Of a DNA stretch of 64,000 nucleotides, positions 47,570 to 57,146 are shown one piece after another; within the stretch, counting starts at the first letter, position 1; the number at the start of each line of letters is the position of its first letter. Under the pieces are notes generated by a model that saw nothing but the letters and a program-made list of their open reading frames with translations, ran no database searches and was not told the DNA's origin. Position numbers and translations under genes: made by a program. The stretch is from NCBI GenBank assembly GCA_029168955.1, contig JAPDOI010001831.1, positions 1 to 64,000 of the forward strand, in the 5' to 3' direction. This stretch comes from Aplectana chamaeleonis. Lineage: Eukaryota; Nematoda; Chromadorea; Rhabditida; Cosmocercidae.

Positions 47570-48250
47570 TTGAGTCAAATCCGATACTAACCAAACTACC
47601 GCATACCCACCGTAATCTACCGCAAGCTGTCAAAAAATCGATATACTGCATCAGATACGCGTTGATCACTACAAATAACCCTCAAAGAAACAATTTGAGC
47701 AACATCGTAGCGCTCCGGAAAACGTCAAAAGTCGCATTTTGCCATCAAATTTCCCTCCCGATGAGAAGCTTTGAACGAATTTAGTCGACAATCGACAAAG
47801 AAACCTCAGCTTCGTGATCAGCACCCCAAACAACCCCCCCCCCCCCCCACCACCACCTCCAGGGGAATTTAAGGTCAAATCTGGAGTGTTCTTCTTCAAC
47901 GCTTTCTGAAGCCGTTGATGAACATTTAGGTTAACGCTCAACCGAAAATTGGTACATGTGGGAAATGGTATCACTTCGTGGAAGCTCTGGAAAAAGTGCT
48001 TTTGCCCACGCTTTGTCCAGGGGGTTGTTTTGTGCGCTGAACACGATTGACCGTTTTCAGCATCTCGAAAGATCAGTATGCGTTTTTGGATGGTACAATA
48101 GGTATGCGAAACGGAAGAATGCCTATTACCGATTTTTTTCAGAGTGACTAGGCAGCTGTGAAGGGCATATTCGGGCCATACGTTCAAAGTGGTTCTAGAA
48201 AAGTACAGTTTATGTGGGACTGCCAATTTGGCTATTAGTAGTTTCCTTGT
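47570..48250. mobile_element. Foldback element related to 29259-30327 (reverse orientation)
   Basis: The left part, inverted, matches the interior of the 29259 element (GACAGCTTGCGGTAGATTAC, then GGTGGGTATGCGGTAGTTTGG). The right part matches its right arm (TTTTCAGAGTGACTAGGCAG, GGTTCTAGAAAAGTACAGTT). It holds CCAGGGGGTTGTTTTGTGCG phrases and a long C run (47827-47849). No coding capacity. Confidence 0.75.
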
Positions 48251-48348
48251 TAGTGTTCTCCGTCTTGAAGGTAGTTCACGATAAAAACAGTCTCCTAGTT
48301 TCTTCGGAAGTCGAAGTTCCGGGGTGATATTGACCTTGATTTCGAAAT

Positions 48349-48688
48349 GTCGAATATTCTTCGAATATTCGAATAGGATTCGAATGTTCGAATAGTTGGT
48401 CGACTTTTCGAATATATTCATTCATTCGGAAATCTCGAAAAGGTTTTATTCGAATGTATTCATTTATTCGGGATTTTTTAAGAGGCATTATTCGAATGTA
48501 TTCATTTATTCGGGAGTTTTGAAAACGCCTTATTCGAATATATTCATTTATTCGGGATTTTTTAAAAGGCATTATTCGAATGTATTCATTTATTCGGTAT
48601 TTTTTAAAAGGCACTATTCGAATGTATTCATTTATTCGGAATTTTTGAAATGGCCGTATTCGAATTATTCATTCATTCGAAAACTCGG
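48349..48688. repeat. Right subterminal 42-bp TTCGAATGTATTC array
   Basis: About 7-8 units. TTCGAATGTA starts at 48449 and 48491, an exact 42-bp period. Each unit holds TTCATTTATTCGGGATTTTT or a variant. It forms the right end of the hAT-like element, opposite to the related array at 45411-45833. Confidence 0.9.
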
Positions 48689-48714
48689 GTCGAATGCCCA
48701 TGTATACTGCCAGC

Positions 48715-48780
48715 TGCAAACCCAACAATTCCGTATCAACGTTATAAAACAACCAAACCATCCGTCATGGAGAGTGCATA
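48715..48780 (+). mobile_element. Dispersed LINE copy, piece 4
   Basis: A short piece (CAACAATTCCGTATCAACGT, then AACCAAACCATCCGTCATGG) that matches 7040-7090 of the twin-primed copy. It is bounded on the left by the hAT-like element's duplication and on the right by the TA of a MITE. Confidence 0.8.
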
Positions 48781-49266
48781 AAGGCACAGCACACCCTCTG
48801 ATATGAATTTTGAGATTTTCCTGTAATTGTGTAGAAGACCCTTCTTGTATAACACGCGCCAAATGCGAAATCTCAGTTCCTCCAAATAAGCTAGGTATAA
48901 GCGACCACCACGGGCCCAACCCCCTCCACCAACCACCACAGGCCCGCCCCCTTCCTGATTTTCGATCTCAATAGCGGCTAGATGGGTGGATGATTTTCAA
49001 CCGAGTCGTCATTCTTCACTCCCTTTCCGATCTATCTTCTCATCCTGTTTCGCTCTCGTGCCGCGACTGCGAATCAAGAGAAATACAAGCTTGAGACAAC
49101 TCGTCCACCAAACTTTTGCTCTCAAAATACGGGCACTTTCAAGTGCCATATCTTCGTTCGTAGGGGGTCTTGGATGATTTCAGAAGTACCATAATGATCA
49201 GAGTGTGACCCTCTCCAAGATAAGGATAAAACCTAAAAAATAATTCCCTGGGTGTCCTGTGCCTTT
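48781..49266. mobile_element. AAGGCACAG-family MITE, copy 2 (inside the LINE)
   Basis: The ends AAGGCACAGCACACCC and GGGTGTCCTGTGCCTT form a 16-bp inverted repeat with one difference. TA flanks the left (48779-48780) and lies one base from the right end (49267-49268). The interior shares GACCACCACGGGCCC and ATTTTGAGATTTTCCTGTA with the other copies. Without it, the LINE sequence on both sides becomes continuous. Confidence 0.88.
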
Positions 49267-49497
49267 TACCCCTTTAGAGAGAGAGAGCCAAAAGAAAGCC
49301 ATTTGCCGATGCTCCAAGCAAGGTAACTTGCAAAGATGGCACGACTCACACCAAGAACGACTCCGTCTTCTGCGTGAGGAGCACACCAAGTTCGTACGGT
49401 GTAATCTCGAGAGGGCGGCCGTAAATTCTTAACTACGAAAAGTACCGCCACCAGTATGCATATCCGAGTCTCAATTCGGAAGAAAGGCTAGATGCAC
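49267..49497 (+). mobile_element. Dispersed LINE copy, piece 5
   Basis: Continues the LINE at GAGAGAGAGCCAAAAGAAAG and reads on through TTTGCCGATGCTCC, GCGTGAGGAGCACACCAAGT and AGGCTAGATGCACACTTG, matching 7100-7325 of the twin-primed copy. It is cut by the BEL element. The last five bases before the LTR (ACTTG, 49498-49502) are the target duplication. Confidence 0.85.
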
Positions 49498-49502
49498 ACT
49501 TG

Positions 49503-49949
49503 CTAAGTTCGTTAGTTTGCCACGCGGGACTTTTTTCTTGGAGAGTGGACCTCAAACTTGGGTAATTAAACATTTATATAAATAACTTGAAAAAACCATA
49601 ACGAGAAAAATGCGGAACAAAATAACATAATAATTACAAACAGTAAGAACCTAAACTAAGTAGATCGTGCACCTACTACAATACCTTGTGCTCCTCGAAC
49701 TTCTAATCAGCGAAGTCGTTCACGTGCAAAGAAGTCGGCTCGTGCACCTAAAGTTACAAGTTAAATAAATGAGAATGCAGCGTGCAGAGAGTTGAAGAAA
49801 GCCACCTCCTGATAGCGGCGATAGCAGCGGAATGTTGTAGCGAAGAGGCTGAGCCATCGCCGCTCAGAAGATGTGAAGACCGATAAAGAATCGCAAGAAA
49901 TATTCAACATCTTACTGTATTATCGGAATGCGTGAACTTTAATCAGCAT
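49503..49949 (-). repeat. 3' LTR of the BEL element
   Basis: 447 bp, same length as the LTR at 59559-60005. By eye about six substitutions separate them (for example near 49536, 49605, 49615, 49752-49755 and 49943), roughly 1.3 percent. The edges were set by comparing both copies with the flanking LINE sequence and by the primer-binding site at the other LTR. The first bases on the minus strand are ATGCTGATTAAAG, without the usual TG start. The GC-rich GGCCTCGCCGGGAG just upstream may serve as the polypurine primer. Confidence 0.93.
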
Positions 49950-49967
49950 ACTCCCGGCGAGGCCAAA

Positions 49968-51331
49968 TCAATCCGTGGACGTGCCTGGTTCGTTGCAATT
50001 CCTGTATGGTTTCAGCTCGTTCCTTATCTGGTTAATCCTTGCCATGACTGCGGACTTCCTTTCTTTCATCCTAGCGCGATGCTCTGGCTTCATACATACA
50101 CTGGGATGGTGTGGTGAATACGTGCCATCGGGCGTTCTACATCCCTTACAGTAGAAGCAGACCATGATCCTAGCACAGCTGAGTTCGTAGTGCCTTTCCA
50201 AACAATTCTCGCATCTTCTTCCCTCTCTAAGCTTCTGAAGTCGGTCCGCCACATTAGATATCTTCGTGCAAGCATCCGAGTAATGGTTTCCGGTACTTTT
50301 GCAATACACACAGGACATGTAGAATTCGTTCGACTTCATTTGACTGGAACCGAAGAATCGTCTTTTTACCCACTTGCGCTCGAGGAAATCGTTGATCCCG
50401 TGCAATTCGTCCTCACATTCCGCTAGTGCCCTTTCCAAATCTTCCTTCTCCCAAGCCTCATCTCTGTCTCGTGCTTTGCGCTTTCTTGAGTACTCATTTG
50501 GCGCGGTGTCGCTGTCGTTATCATTACTCTCATCCTGCTTTGTCAACCGCTGTTCGAACAGAGTTTGAAGTGCCACCATAATTGCTTCGTGCTTCTCAGT
50601 CATACTATCAAGAATCTGCTTCGTCGTCCTCTCTTGCGTTCTCTCCAACGATTCGATGCTATATATCATAGCCGATGTTTTGCTTAGAACCTCGTCCTTT
50701 GGTTCTTCGAGGGCTGCCCTCATCTCCAGCATCCTATTTTCCTCTGCGAGACACATTCTTTTAGAATCTTTCTTCGCCTGTGCCACATCTTCCTCTTCTT
50801 CTTTCAGCGAGGCCTCAAAATTCTTCTCTTGAGCTCTCAGCATATCGCAGACAGTTCGTTTCTCAAAACTTCGGCGCACTTCCATCTGGCGGGGGTAATC
50901 CACGTCGCCGGGTTCTGTTGTACAGTCTGTTCGTTGAGCGAGTGCAGGTAGGCTAATCTTGATAGTTCCTCCACTTCGTCAGCTGCTACCAGGATTTCAT
51001 ACCATTCGTGCGCAAGAAGGAATCCTCGACGTGCATCAAGAAGGTCCTTTTTTCGTTCTTTATGGGCCTCGTGCAATAGCTTCAGCTTCAGGTAGAACTG
51101 AAGGCCTCCGCCTCTCTCCTTGAAGAACTCCAGTCTGTCTCTCATAACAGCTCCATATTCACGACGTGCCTGACGAATATCGAAAACTGCTTCATGACAC
51201 TTGTCGCCGAAGACTTTGAGTTGCTCTTTGACTACTGCTTCAGAGGGGCGCACAGGTGTCAACGATACCAGTTTAATCTTTTTCGTGAGCTCGCGTTGTA
51301 GTCGCTTCTCAAGTTCGCTCGCCAGCGGCAT
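49968..51331 (-). CDS. Extra BEL ORF: coiled-coil and triple zinc-knuckle protein (one frame change)
   Basis: An ATG at 51331 opens a Lys/Glu-rich, probably coiled-coil frame to 50837. An overlapping frame (50903-49968) continues with more coiled-coil, a KRKAR basic motif, and three knuckle-like groups: C198/C201/H207/C212, C231/C234/H238/C243, and C249/C252/H265/C270 (numbered in the second frame). Together about 450 residues. The frame must change between 50837 and 50903; a run of five G at 50891-50895 is the likely place of an indel. CTTTCCAG ends at 51333, just before the ATG, so it could be made from a spliced subgenomic RNA. Architecture resembles a Gag protein, yet the element has a separate gag at 57147-59303 with little visible similarity. 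The role is unknown; RNA binding or Gag support is a guess. Confidence 0.7.
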
Positions 51332-51443
51332 CCTGGAAAGGCAGGAATATGTGCACTTTATGTTGATTATTGTAGATTGAGCAGTGGATAGTTTGATAGA
51401 ATGCGTAGTTGTCAGGTGCCGTGCATTTTCGAAGGACTGTAAG

Positions 51444-54400
51444 CTAGAGCACCTTCTCGGTGCTCTTTCTTGAAGGAGGTCGTAGATTCGACATCAACCA
51501 CAGTAAAGCACGTATTAGTCGCACAGTGAAGCGATAGAGCATTAGAAGTATGCGAAAGGGTAATTTGAGGAGCAATTTTGCCATGCTGATCAGAAAAGCG
51601 TTCGCAGTGCGCAGATACGTAAGGAAAAGTCCGGCTGTTATTGTGATGAGAACAAGCAGCACTGTTCCAGCCCATTGGAAATAAACATCGAGAATATGAC
51701 CAAAGTCAGGTAGGTTGATTTCCGAAACTACTTGACTTTCTCCGTTGATTACTCGCCGAATCGCCATATCCATGCTTCCCGTGTAGCGTAGAATTCCAGT
51801 GATTTTGAACCTGCTTCGTGCTTGTCCACATTGCACAGAGCATTCGCTGTGGAAACGTGCCCTTTCTGCAAAGAAGCGCAGTTTTGATTTAGATCCTTGC
51901 ATTGTGCAGGGCACGGAGAATCCGAAATTATCACATCGAATTTCAGCCATTTCGTGTGGAGTAGATGATGTGCATGTGATAATTGCCTGTGCCCCCTTTG
52001 CGCATCTGTAGCATCCCTTCCCTTCAGCATTTTCTACCGTGCAAACTGCTTGAGAAATGAGTGCACTGGTTGTGAAGATTCCGTGAATTCTCAGGATGAA
52101 TTCTGCGGTCGGAAGTTGCGGGATTCTTGCGAAGGTCTGGTTGGTCGCCGCTTTGAGTTCCACATTGGGCCTCAGATTCGGCAATCGATGCTTGGCGTTT
52201 ATGAGGTGAGATCGCAAGTCCACGTCTTTGCAGTTACAGAGCATCTTCACTTCCGCCGGTGTACACATACAATCTTCGTCGATTTCGCATGTTAGGTTAC
52301 GAGCGTTATCACTAGTTTTGCAAAGTAGTGGAGGCGAAAAGCCTGGTGGGGCAAGTGCCGTGTTCGTTCCATCCGTCATGAAAGTACTGTCCAAGATTGG
52401 AGTTGGTGGTATTCCAAGTGACGAGAGTGTTAGAGTGAACCACTGAAGTTCTTTAGGCTGGTTTGGAAAGACTGTAGTATAGAATTGCCGTTGTGGTATA
52501 TTAGAACCTGCCAGCGATATCTGGAGTCTCACATTTCCCTTCCATCTTGTGCACTTGTAAAACTCATAGATGTTCTCGTCTTTCGGGATCAAGAATATCC
52601 GGTAGAATAAGCATCCTGAACTAGGATAGAAACAGTCGCAGCCGGGGCCTCCGCAGCTCTCTACACAACCGGTTATCCCTGGATACTGATTGGCTGGCTC
52701 TAATTCTGCGACTAGTGATGTCCTGTTGACTGAAGCGCATTTATCACCTGTGCAAGAACCAGCATAAGGACATCGTTCGCTGTCGAGAAGACCATAAGTC
52801 GTGCTTCGGGTGTAGATAATTGTCTCCCTTTCACAAACTAGTTGGAGTTCTCTCCACAAGATTCGTATTTCTGTAACCGTGGATTCATTCGCAGTAAGGC
52901 GAAGACAGGCTTCTCTCTTGAATTGGTCGATGTGTACGATTTCTGTGGTGTCCACCGAGCATTTAGCGCCGGTATTGTAGAGTCTACACGTCTTGGTGCT
53001 CTGATGAAAGATATCTACTTCTTGACATGCGTTCGTCCATAAGTTGAAAATCATCGCTGTTATAGTTATTTCCGACCATAGCCGACGTCTTCTTCGTCCA
53101 CGAAACTGAGCCAAGATGTGCATCACAATTCGTAATAGTGCTTGCGTGCAAGTAGTAACAATTGTTCTAGTCACCACTTGCCCAATCTTTCCCATGCACT
53201 TCAATAGCTGAAGTATCGGATTCCCGAGAACGACCGGTACTGCGAAAATCACGTAGCACAGCAACAGAAGTAAGTAGACTACAATTGCGAGTCCAACTAT
53301 TGCTGTCTTTGGCCAACATTCTGGATTCGCGATATTCACAACGCAGATAGTGCAGTCAATGCTCTTGCAAAATGGTGTCGCTCTGCGTATTGCTTCGAGT
53401 ATGATGATTTCCTCATTTTTTGTCGTTTTCCACTTCACGGAGTAGTCATGGAACGTCACTTGAGGTGGAAATTTGATGACTTCAGTTGAACGCGGAGTAG
53501 GAAATGATATACAATAGCTTTCGGCGCAGATGTCGTATGGACTAGCTGGGACTTGTGTTACGGTTACTCCTCCCTCAATACAGCGAAGGTTTTGAGTTTC
53601 GTTGACGGTAGGTCCCGCAAGAGCTGCAGGGAAGAGTACGCAGAGAATAACGGACAGCCAAGGTACTGTCCGGATTACGTTGATTGTCGGTAATGAGGAA
53701 CTGGATGTAGGAAAGTCCTCATCTTCAGTGTAGCAAACTGTTTTTCTTTTGCGTGAATTGTATCTCGCGTCTTGTGTAGGAGGCGCTTCTTGCGATGGCG
53801 TTTGAAGTATATGTTCGGGATCGGGCGATTGTACTGTTCTATCAGTGCCGTCTATCTCTAGAGGTATTACGCGGTTCACAGGACGTCTCACTCGATGTTT
53901 GTTGGGCAATTCCACGATGACTTCCCTCACTGTGCCCGATTGGTTAGGATTAAGTTCAGCAATACGTCCGATTTTCCACATATTTCGTGGTTGAACTGCT
54001 TCCCACAGGAGAACTACCATCCCTTCTTCCGGTTTGATCTTTGTTCCACGGCTCGAATTCATATGTAGTTTATGATGTTCCCTGAGACTTGTCAGATATT
54101 GCGTGCTCCAAATTTTCCAGAAGTTCTCTGTCAAGTCTACTGATGATCTCAATGCTTCTTCGGTTTGCAGCTTAGTTGCTAGCCTTTGTGCCTCTTCAGG
54201 TGTGTGATAGGTAGGATCGTTTTTGTCCGATTCAGTCATTAACAAAGGGTAGTCCAGGAGAATGTCCTTTTGTATGAAATCTATCGGGCGTAGAAGCGGC
54301 TGTTGCTCCCATCGTTCTTCTTGATGAGTTAGAGGTCGTGAATTGAGTACGGCTTCGATTTCTACCAGCGTAGTTCGCAGCGCATCAAAGGGTATCGTCC

Positions 54401-57137
54401 GTTTTCCGAGAGTTTTGTACAGTGCGAGTTTTGTTGATCGGATCAGTCTCTCATAGAAACCACCCTGCCACGGTGCATATAGAGTGATATGGATCCATTC
54501 GATTTCTCGTTGTGCAATAGCTCTTCCAATTTCCTTATCCAGTGATATCTGCGTCATCGCATCCAGTAGGATTTGTTCGCCTAACGTGAACGTGGGCGCA
54601 TTGTCGCACGTTATAGATTTTGGAATTCCTCTACGTTCAAAAAACCGACGAAGCGCGTTGAGAAATTTTTCAGTTGTCATGTCTTCCACGAGTTCAAGAT
54701 GAATCAGTCTAGGAGGCGCACACGTGAATATGCATCCGTACGCTTTGGAGTTGATATTCCTTTCTGCTGTGTGGATTGCTAATGGACCAAAATAGTCTAA
54801 TCCAATATGCTCGAATGGTCGTGATTTTTGCACTCGTCGTCCAGGTAAATCCTCCATTTCGGGATAATGGAATGACAGATTGTTGAATCTCTGGCATGGC
54901 ACGCATTTCCTTATTATGGTGCTCACTTGTTGTCGCAGCTTCGGAATCCAATACCTTTCCCTGATTGTCGACATTGTATGAGCGACTCCACGATGGTACT
55001 GATTGTGCGCTTCCATAATCAGAAGCTGGGCCAGAGTAGTTTTGGGTGCTACATATATTGGAGTAATCGCAGTTGGCAAAATGTTGGCTTTCGAAAGTCT
55101 GCCATAACATCTCAGGATCCCGTCATCATCCTGTCTTATGTTGAGATCCTTTTGCGATTTAATATAGTGCTCATTAACCATCGTAATCTGGTGATCGCGT
55201 ATAAGGCAATGCTTCGCTGCCTTCAGTTCAGGTCCTGTCAGCTCGTGACTCGTGCTTGCAACACTTAGAGCTGGTATCTTTCGAGAAACTTCGGCCTTCC
55301 GATGAGGTGGGAAATGCAGCAGGAGCCTCCATATGAATCTGCTAACGTAAACGGCCACTCTTTGTGCTTTGTAAAGAGAGTTGAATCTCGATAGCGTGAA
55401 TAGTCCTTTTCCCTCAAGTTCCTGTTGCCGCTTGGTCGACGATGAGATGGTAAGTACAGGGACAAGGCGTTCCTCCTCTTCGCTGGTGTTTTCCAAAGAA
55501 AGTGAAAAAAGGTCATCACGTCGTGCCGGGTCCTGATTCATGTCGCTCCTCAGAAAATCTGGACCATTCCACCATGCGTGTGTTAGAAGTTCTTCGGGCG
55601 CGAGGCCTCTTGTGCCGCAGTCTGCCGGGTTGGACGAGGTTGGTACATGACCAAAGAAGCATTCAACGCCTCTTGATAACAAGTCTCTAACAATTCTTCT
55701 GATCTCGTTGAGACGATTGGCTACCAGCGCTCCTACTTTTGGCTTCTCTGTTGGTGTCTTTATCCATCCAAGCACAATTTCGGAGTCTGTATGGAATATA
55801 ATCTTGGTAATCTTCTGCACAGGGCAAAACGATTCATAAACGAAGTGTGCTACTCTGACGCTAAGAGTGAATGCATTCATTTCTAATTTCGGAATTGTGA
55901 CCGACGTCTTCAAAGATGGTAACTTCGATTTGGCCATCAAAAGATTTGTACCGTCTGGGCTACCCATATACAGACAGGTAGCCATTGCGATCTGGCTCGC
56001 ATCTGCAAAGACATACATGGTACAATCGTTTCTTTTGGAGGCTTTTCGTTGGATTTCCTTGTAAAACGTGGATATTCCTGCAGATATGATTCGCCACTGT
56101 TCCTGTAGATGTGGAGGTAGGTGCGTATCCCAGGCAAATTCATCCTTCCACAACGACTGCAGAAACACTTTAGCTGGCAGTAGAATGGGCACTAGAAATC
56201 CAAGCGGGTCATATATGGATGCAAGTTGCCTTGATACCGTCCGTTTCGTGGCTCCTCCAATTCCATTTTGAGCTGCCATCGTGCCCTTTATGATGAGTGT
56301 GTCGTGCATGGAATTCCACTGAATTCCGAGTACATTTGGGCAAATTGCTTTCGTGCGATCATTTTCATCCAATGAGTTATTGAAGTGTTCATCGTTAGAG
56401 CGGAACTCTCGCAAGTTCATACTGAGCCCATTGAAAATATCCTTTGACAAACGGTACTTGTCCAATGCTTCGGGAGAAGTTTCTGCTCCCATTACGAGGT
56501 TGTCAACGTAAAGATTTCTCTTGATCTCCGAAGCCATTTCATGTAGAGTGGTCGTATTGTCAAGATGAAAAGCAATGGTGGCTGCTAGTAGGAAAGGTGA
56601 TGTATTGAGTCCAAAGGTCACTCCTGTGAATCTGTAGGTGACGATGTTTGTTGGGTGAAATGGCAGAAAGATATTGCGCACCCATAGGCATCGTGTTGCG
56701 TCCCTGTCAATCTCCTGCAGACGTACTTGTAGTAATGCTTTTTCCACATCCGAAATGATTGCAATATTGTGAGCACGAAACCGAAGTAGTATCGCTACCA
56801 TGTCTGGAAGGATCAAGGGCCCTTGGTGAAGGACGTCATTGAGGCACGGCTGTTCCTTGTAGTGGGCTGATGCATCGAAGACTATTCGTAGCTTCGTTGT
56901 CTTCTTTGCTGGTGTAATTACGGCTTGGTGTGGCAAGTAATGCACCGTGCTTCCTTCTTGTGCAGTTTCTTCCAGTACTTCCTCTATGATACCCTTTTGA
57001 AGTTGCTCTTTAAAGACATTGTCGTATTTTAACAGAAGGTCTGTATCTTGTGAGTACATCTGTAGGACGTTCTGCAAACGCTTCATCGCAATCATCTTGT
57101 TGTCGGGTAAAGGTGGATGATCCGTTTTCCACGGCAA
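51444..57137 (-). CDS. BEL pol polyprotein fused to a phlebovirus-like envelope glycoprotein (1897 codons)
   Basis: The first codon after the gag stop region is in frame, and numbering starts at a TTG (57137). RT: RIVFDASA (84-91), catalytic D130 and YVDN (210-213; many relatives have YVDD). RNase H: FADAS (377-381) and HTDSE (449-453). Integrase: H711/H715 and C745/C748 zinc site, then D781, D845 and E896. A chromatin-end-like SH3 region follows near 1040-1095. From about 1155 (nt near 53675) there is a signal-like hydrophobic stretch, a transmembrane segment near 1260-1290, a Cys-rich ectodomain, and a C-terminal anchor with several hydrophobic and basic segments. The Cys pattern and order resemble the Gc (class II fusion) glycoprotein of phleboviruses, as known for env-bearing nematode BEL elements. 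No stop separates pol and env; release would need proteolysis, or env may have its own spliced RNA. The frame is intact. Confidence 0.92.
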   Translation of the reverse strand: MPWKTDHPPLPDNKMIAMKRLQNVLQMYSQDTDLLLKYDNVFKEQLQKGIIEEVLEETAQEGSTVHYLPHQAVITPAKKTTKLRIVFDASAHYKEQPCLNDVLHQGPLILPDMVAILLRFRAHNIAIISDVEKALLQVRLQEIDRDATRCLWVRNIFLPFHPTNIVTYRFTGVTFGLNTSPFLLAATIAFHLDNTTTLHEMASEIKRNLYVDNLVMGAETSPEALDKYRLSKDIFNGLSMNLREFRSNDEHFNNSLDENDRTKAICPNVLGIQWNSMHDTLIIKGTMAAQNGIGGATKRTVSRQLASIYDPLGFLVPILLPAKVFLQSLWKDEFAWDTHLPPHLQEQWRIISAGISTFYKEIQRKASKRNDCTMYVFADASQIAMATCLYMGSPDGTNLLMAKSKLPSLKTSVTIPKLEMNAFTLSVRVAHFVYESFCPVQKITKIIFHTDSEIVLGWIKTPTEKPKVGALVANRLNEIRRIVRDLLSRGVECFFGHVPTSSNPADCGTRGLAPEELLTHAWWNGPDFLRSDMNQDPARRDDLFSLSLENTSEEEERLVPVLTISSSTKRQQELEGKGLFTLSRFNSLYKAQRVAVYVSRFIWRLLLHFPPHRKAEVSRKIPALSVASTSHELTGPELKAAKHCLIRDHQITMVNEHYIKSQKDLNIRQDDDGILRCYGRLSKANILPTAITPIYVAPKTTLAQLLIMEAHNQYHRGVAHTMSTIRERYWIPKLRQQVSTIIRKCVPCQRFNNLSFHYPEMEDLPGRRVQKSRPFEHIGLDYFGPLAIHTAERNINSKAYGCIFTCAPPRLIHLELVEDMTTEKFLNALRRFFERRGIPKSITCDNAPTFTLGEQILLDAMTQISLDKEIGRAIAQREIEWIHITLYAPWQGGFYERLIRSTKLALYKTLGKRTIPFDALRTTLVEIEAVLNSRPLTHQEERWEQQPLLRPIDFIQKDILLDYPLLMTESDKNDPTYHTPEEAQRLATKLQTEEALRSSVDLTENFWKIWSTQYLTSLREHHKLHMNSSRGTKIKPEEGMVVLLWEAVQPRNMWKIGRIAELNPNQSGTVREVIVELPNKHRVRRPVNRVIPLEIDGTDRTVQSPDPEHILQTPSQEAPPTQDARYNSRKRKTVCYTEDEDFPTSSSSLPTINVIRTVPWLSVILCVLFPAALAGPTVNETQNLRCIEGGVTVTQVPASPYDICAESYCISFPTPRSTEVIKFPPQVTFHDYSVKWKTTKNEEIIILEAIRRATPFCKSIDCTICVVNIANPECWPKTAIVGLAIVVYLLLLLCYVIFAVPVVLGNPILQLLKCMGKIGQVVTRTIVTTCTQALLRIVMHILAQFRGRRRRRLWSEITITAMIFNLWTNACQEVDIFHQSTKTCRLYNTGAKCSVDTTEIVHIDQFKREACLRLTANESTVTEIRILWRELQLVCERETIIYTRSTTYGLLDSERCPYAGSCTGDKCASVNRTSLVAELEPANQYPGITGCVESCGGPGCDCFYPSSGCLFYRIFLIPKDENIYEFYKCTRWKGNVRLQISLAGSNIPQRQFYTTVFPNQPKELQWFTLTLSSLGIPPTPILDSTFMTDGTNTALAPPGFSPPLLCKTSDNARNLTCEIDEDCMCTPAEVKMLCNCKDVDLRSHLINAKHRLPNLRPNVELKAATNQTFARIPQLPTAEFILRIHGIFTTSALISQAVCTVENAEGKGCYRCAKGAQAIITCTSSTPHEMAEIRCDNFGFSVPCTMQGSKSKLRFFAERARFHSECSVQCGQARSRFKITGILRYTGSMDMAIRRVINGESQVVSEINLPDFGHILDVYFQWAGTVLLVLITITAGLFLTYLRTANAFLISMAKLLLKLPFRILLMLYRFTVRLIRALLWLMSNLRPPSRKSTEKVL

Positions 57138-57146
57138 ACGTACATA

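Larger units (their letters stand above)
45394..48706. mobile_element. 3.3-kb hAT-like composite element with 8-bp duplication
   Basis: Flanked by CTGCCAGC at 45386-45393 and 48707-48714. The ends TAGACTTATGACC and the inverse of CATGTATA share TA-AC-T only weakly, but both subterminal zones consist of TTCGAATATTCG-rich 42-bp arrays in opposite orientation. Inside are other repeats: an AAGTTACATGTAACTT-rich inverted-repeat element (46059-46977) and part of a foldback (47570-48250). A minus-strand frame at 47537-47127, with a strong donor (GTGAGT) after a lysine/arginine-rich segment near 47270, may be a relic exon. No transposase motif was identified. Confidence 0.7.
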
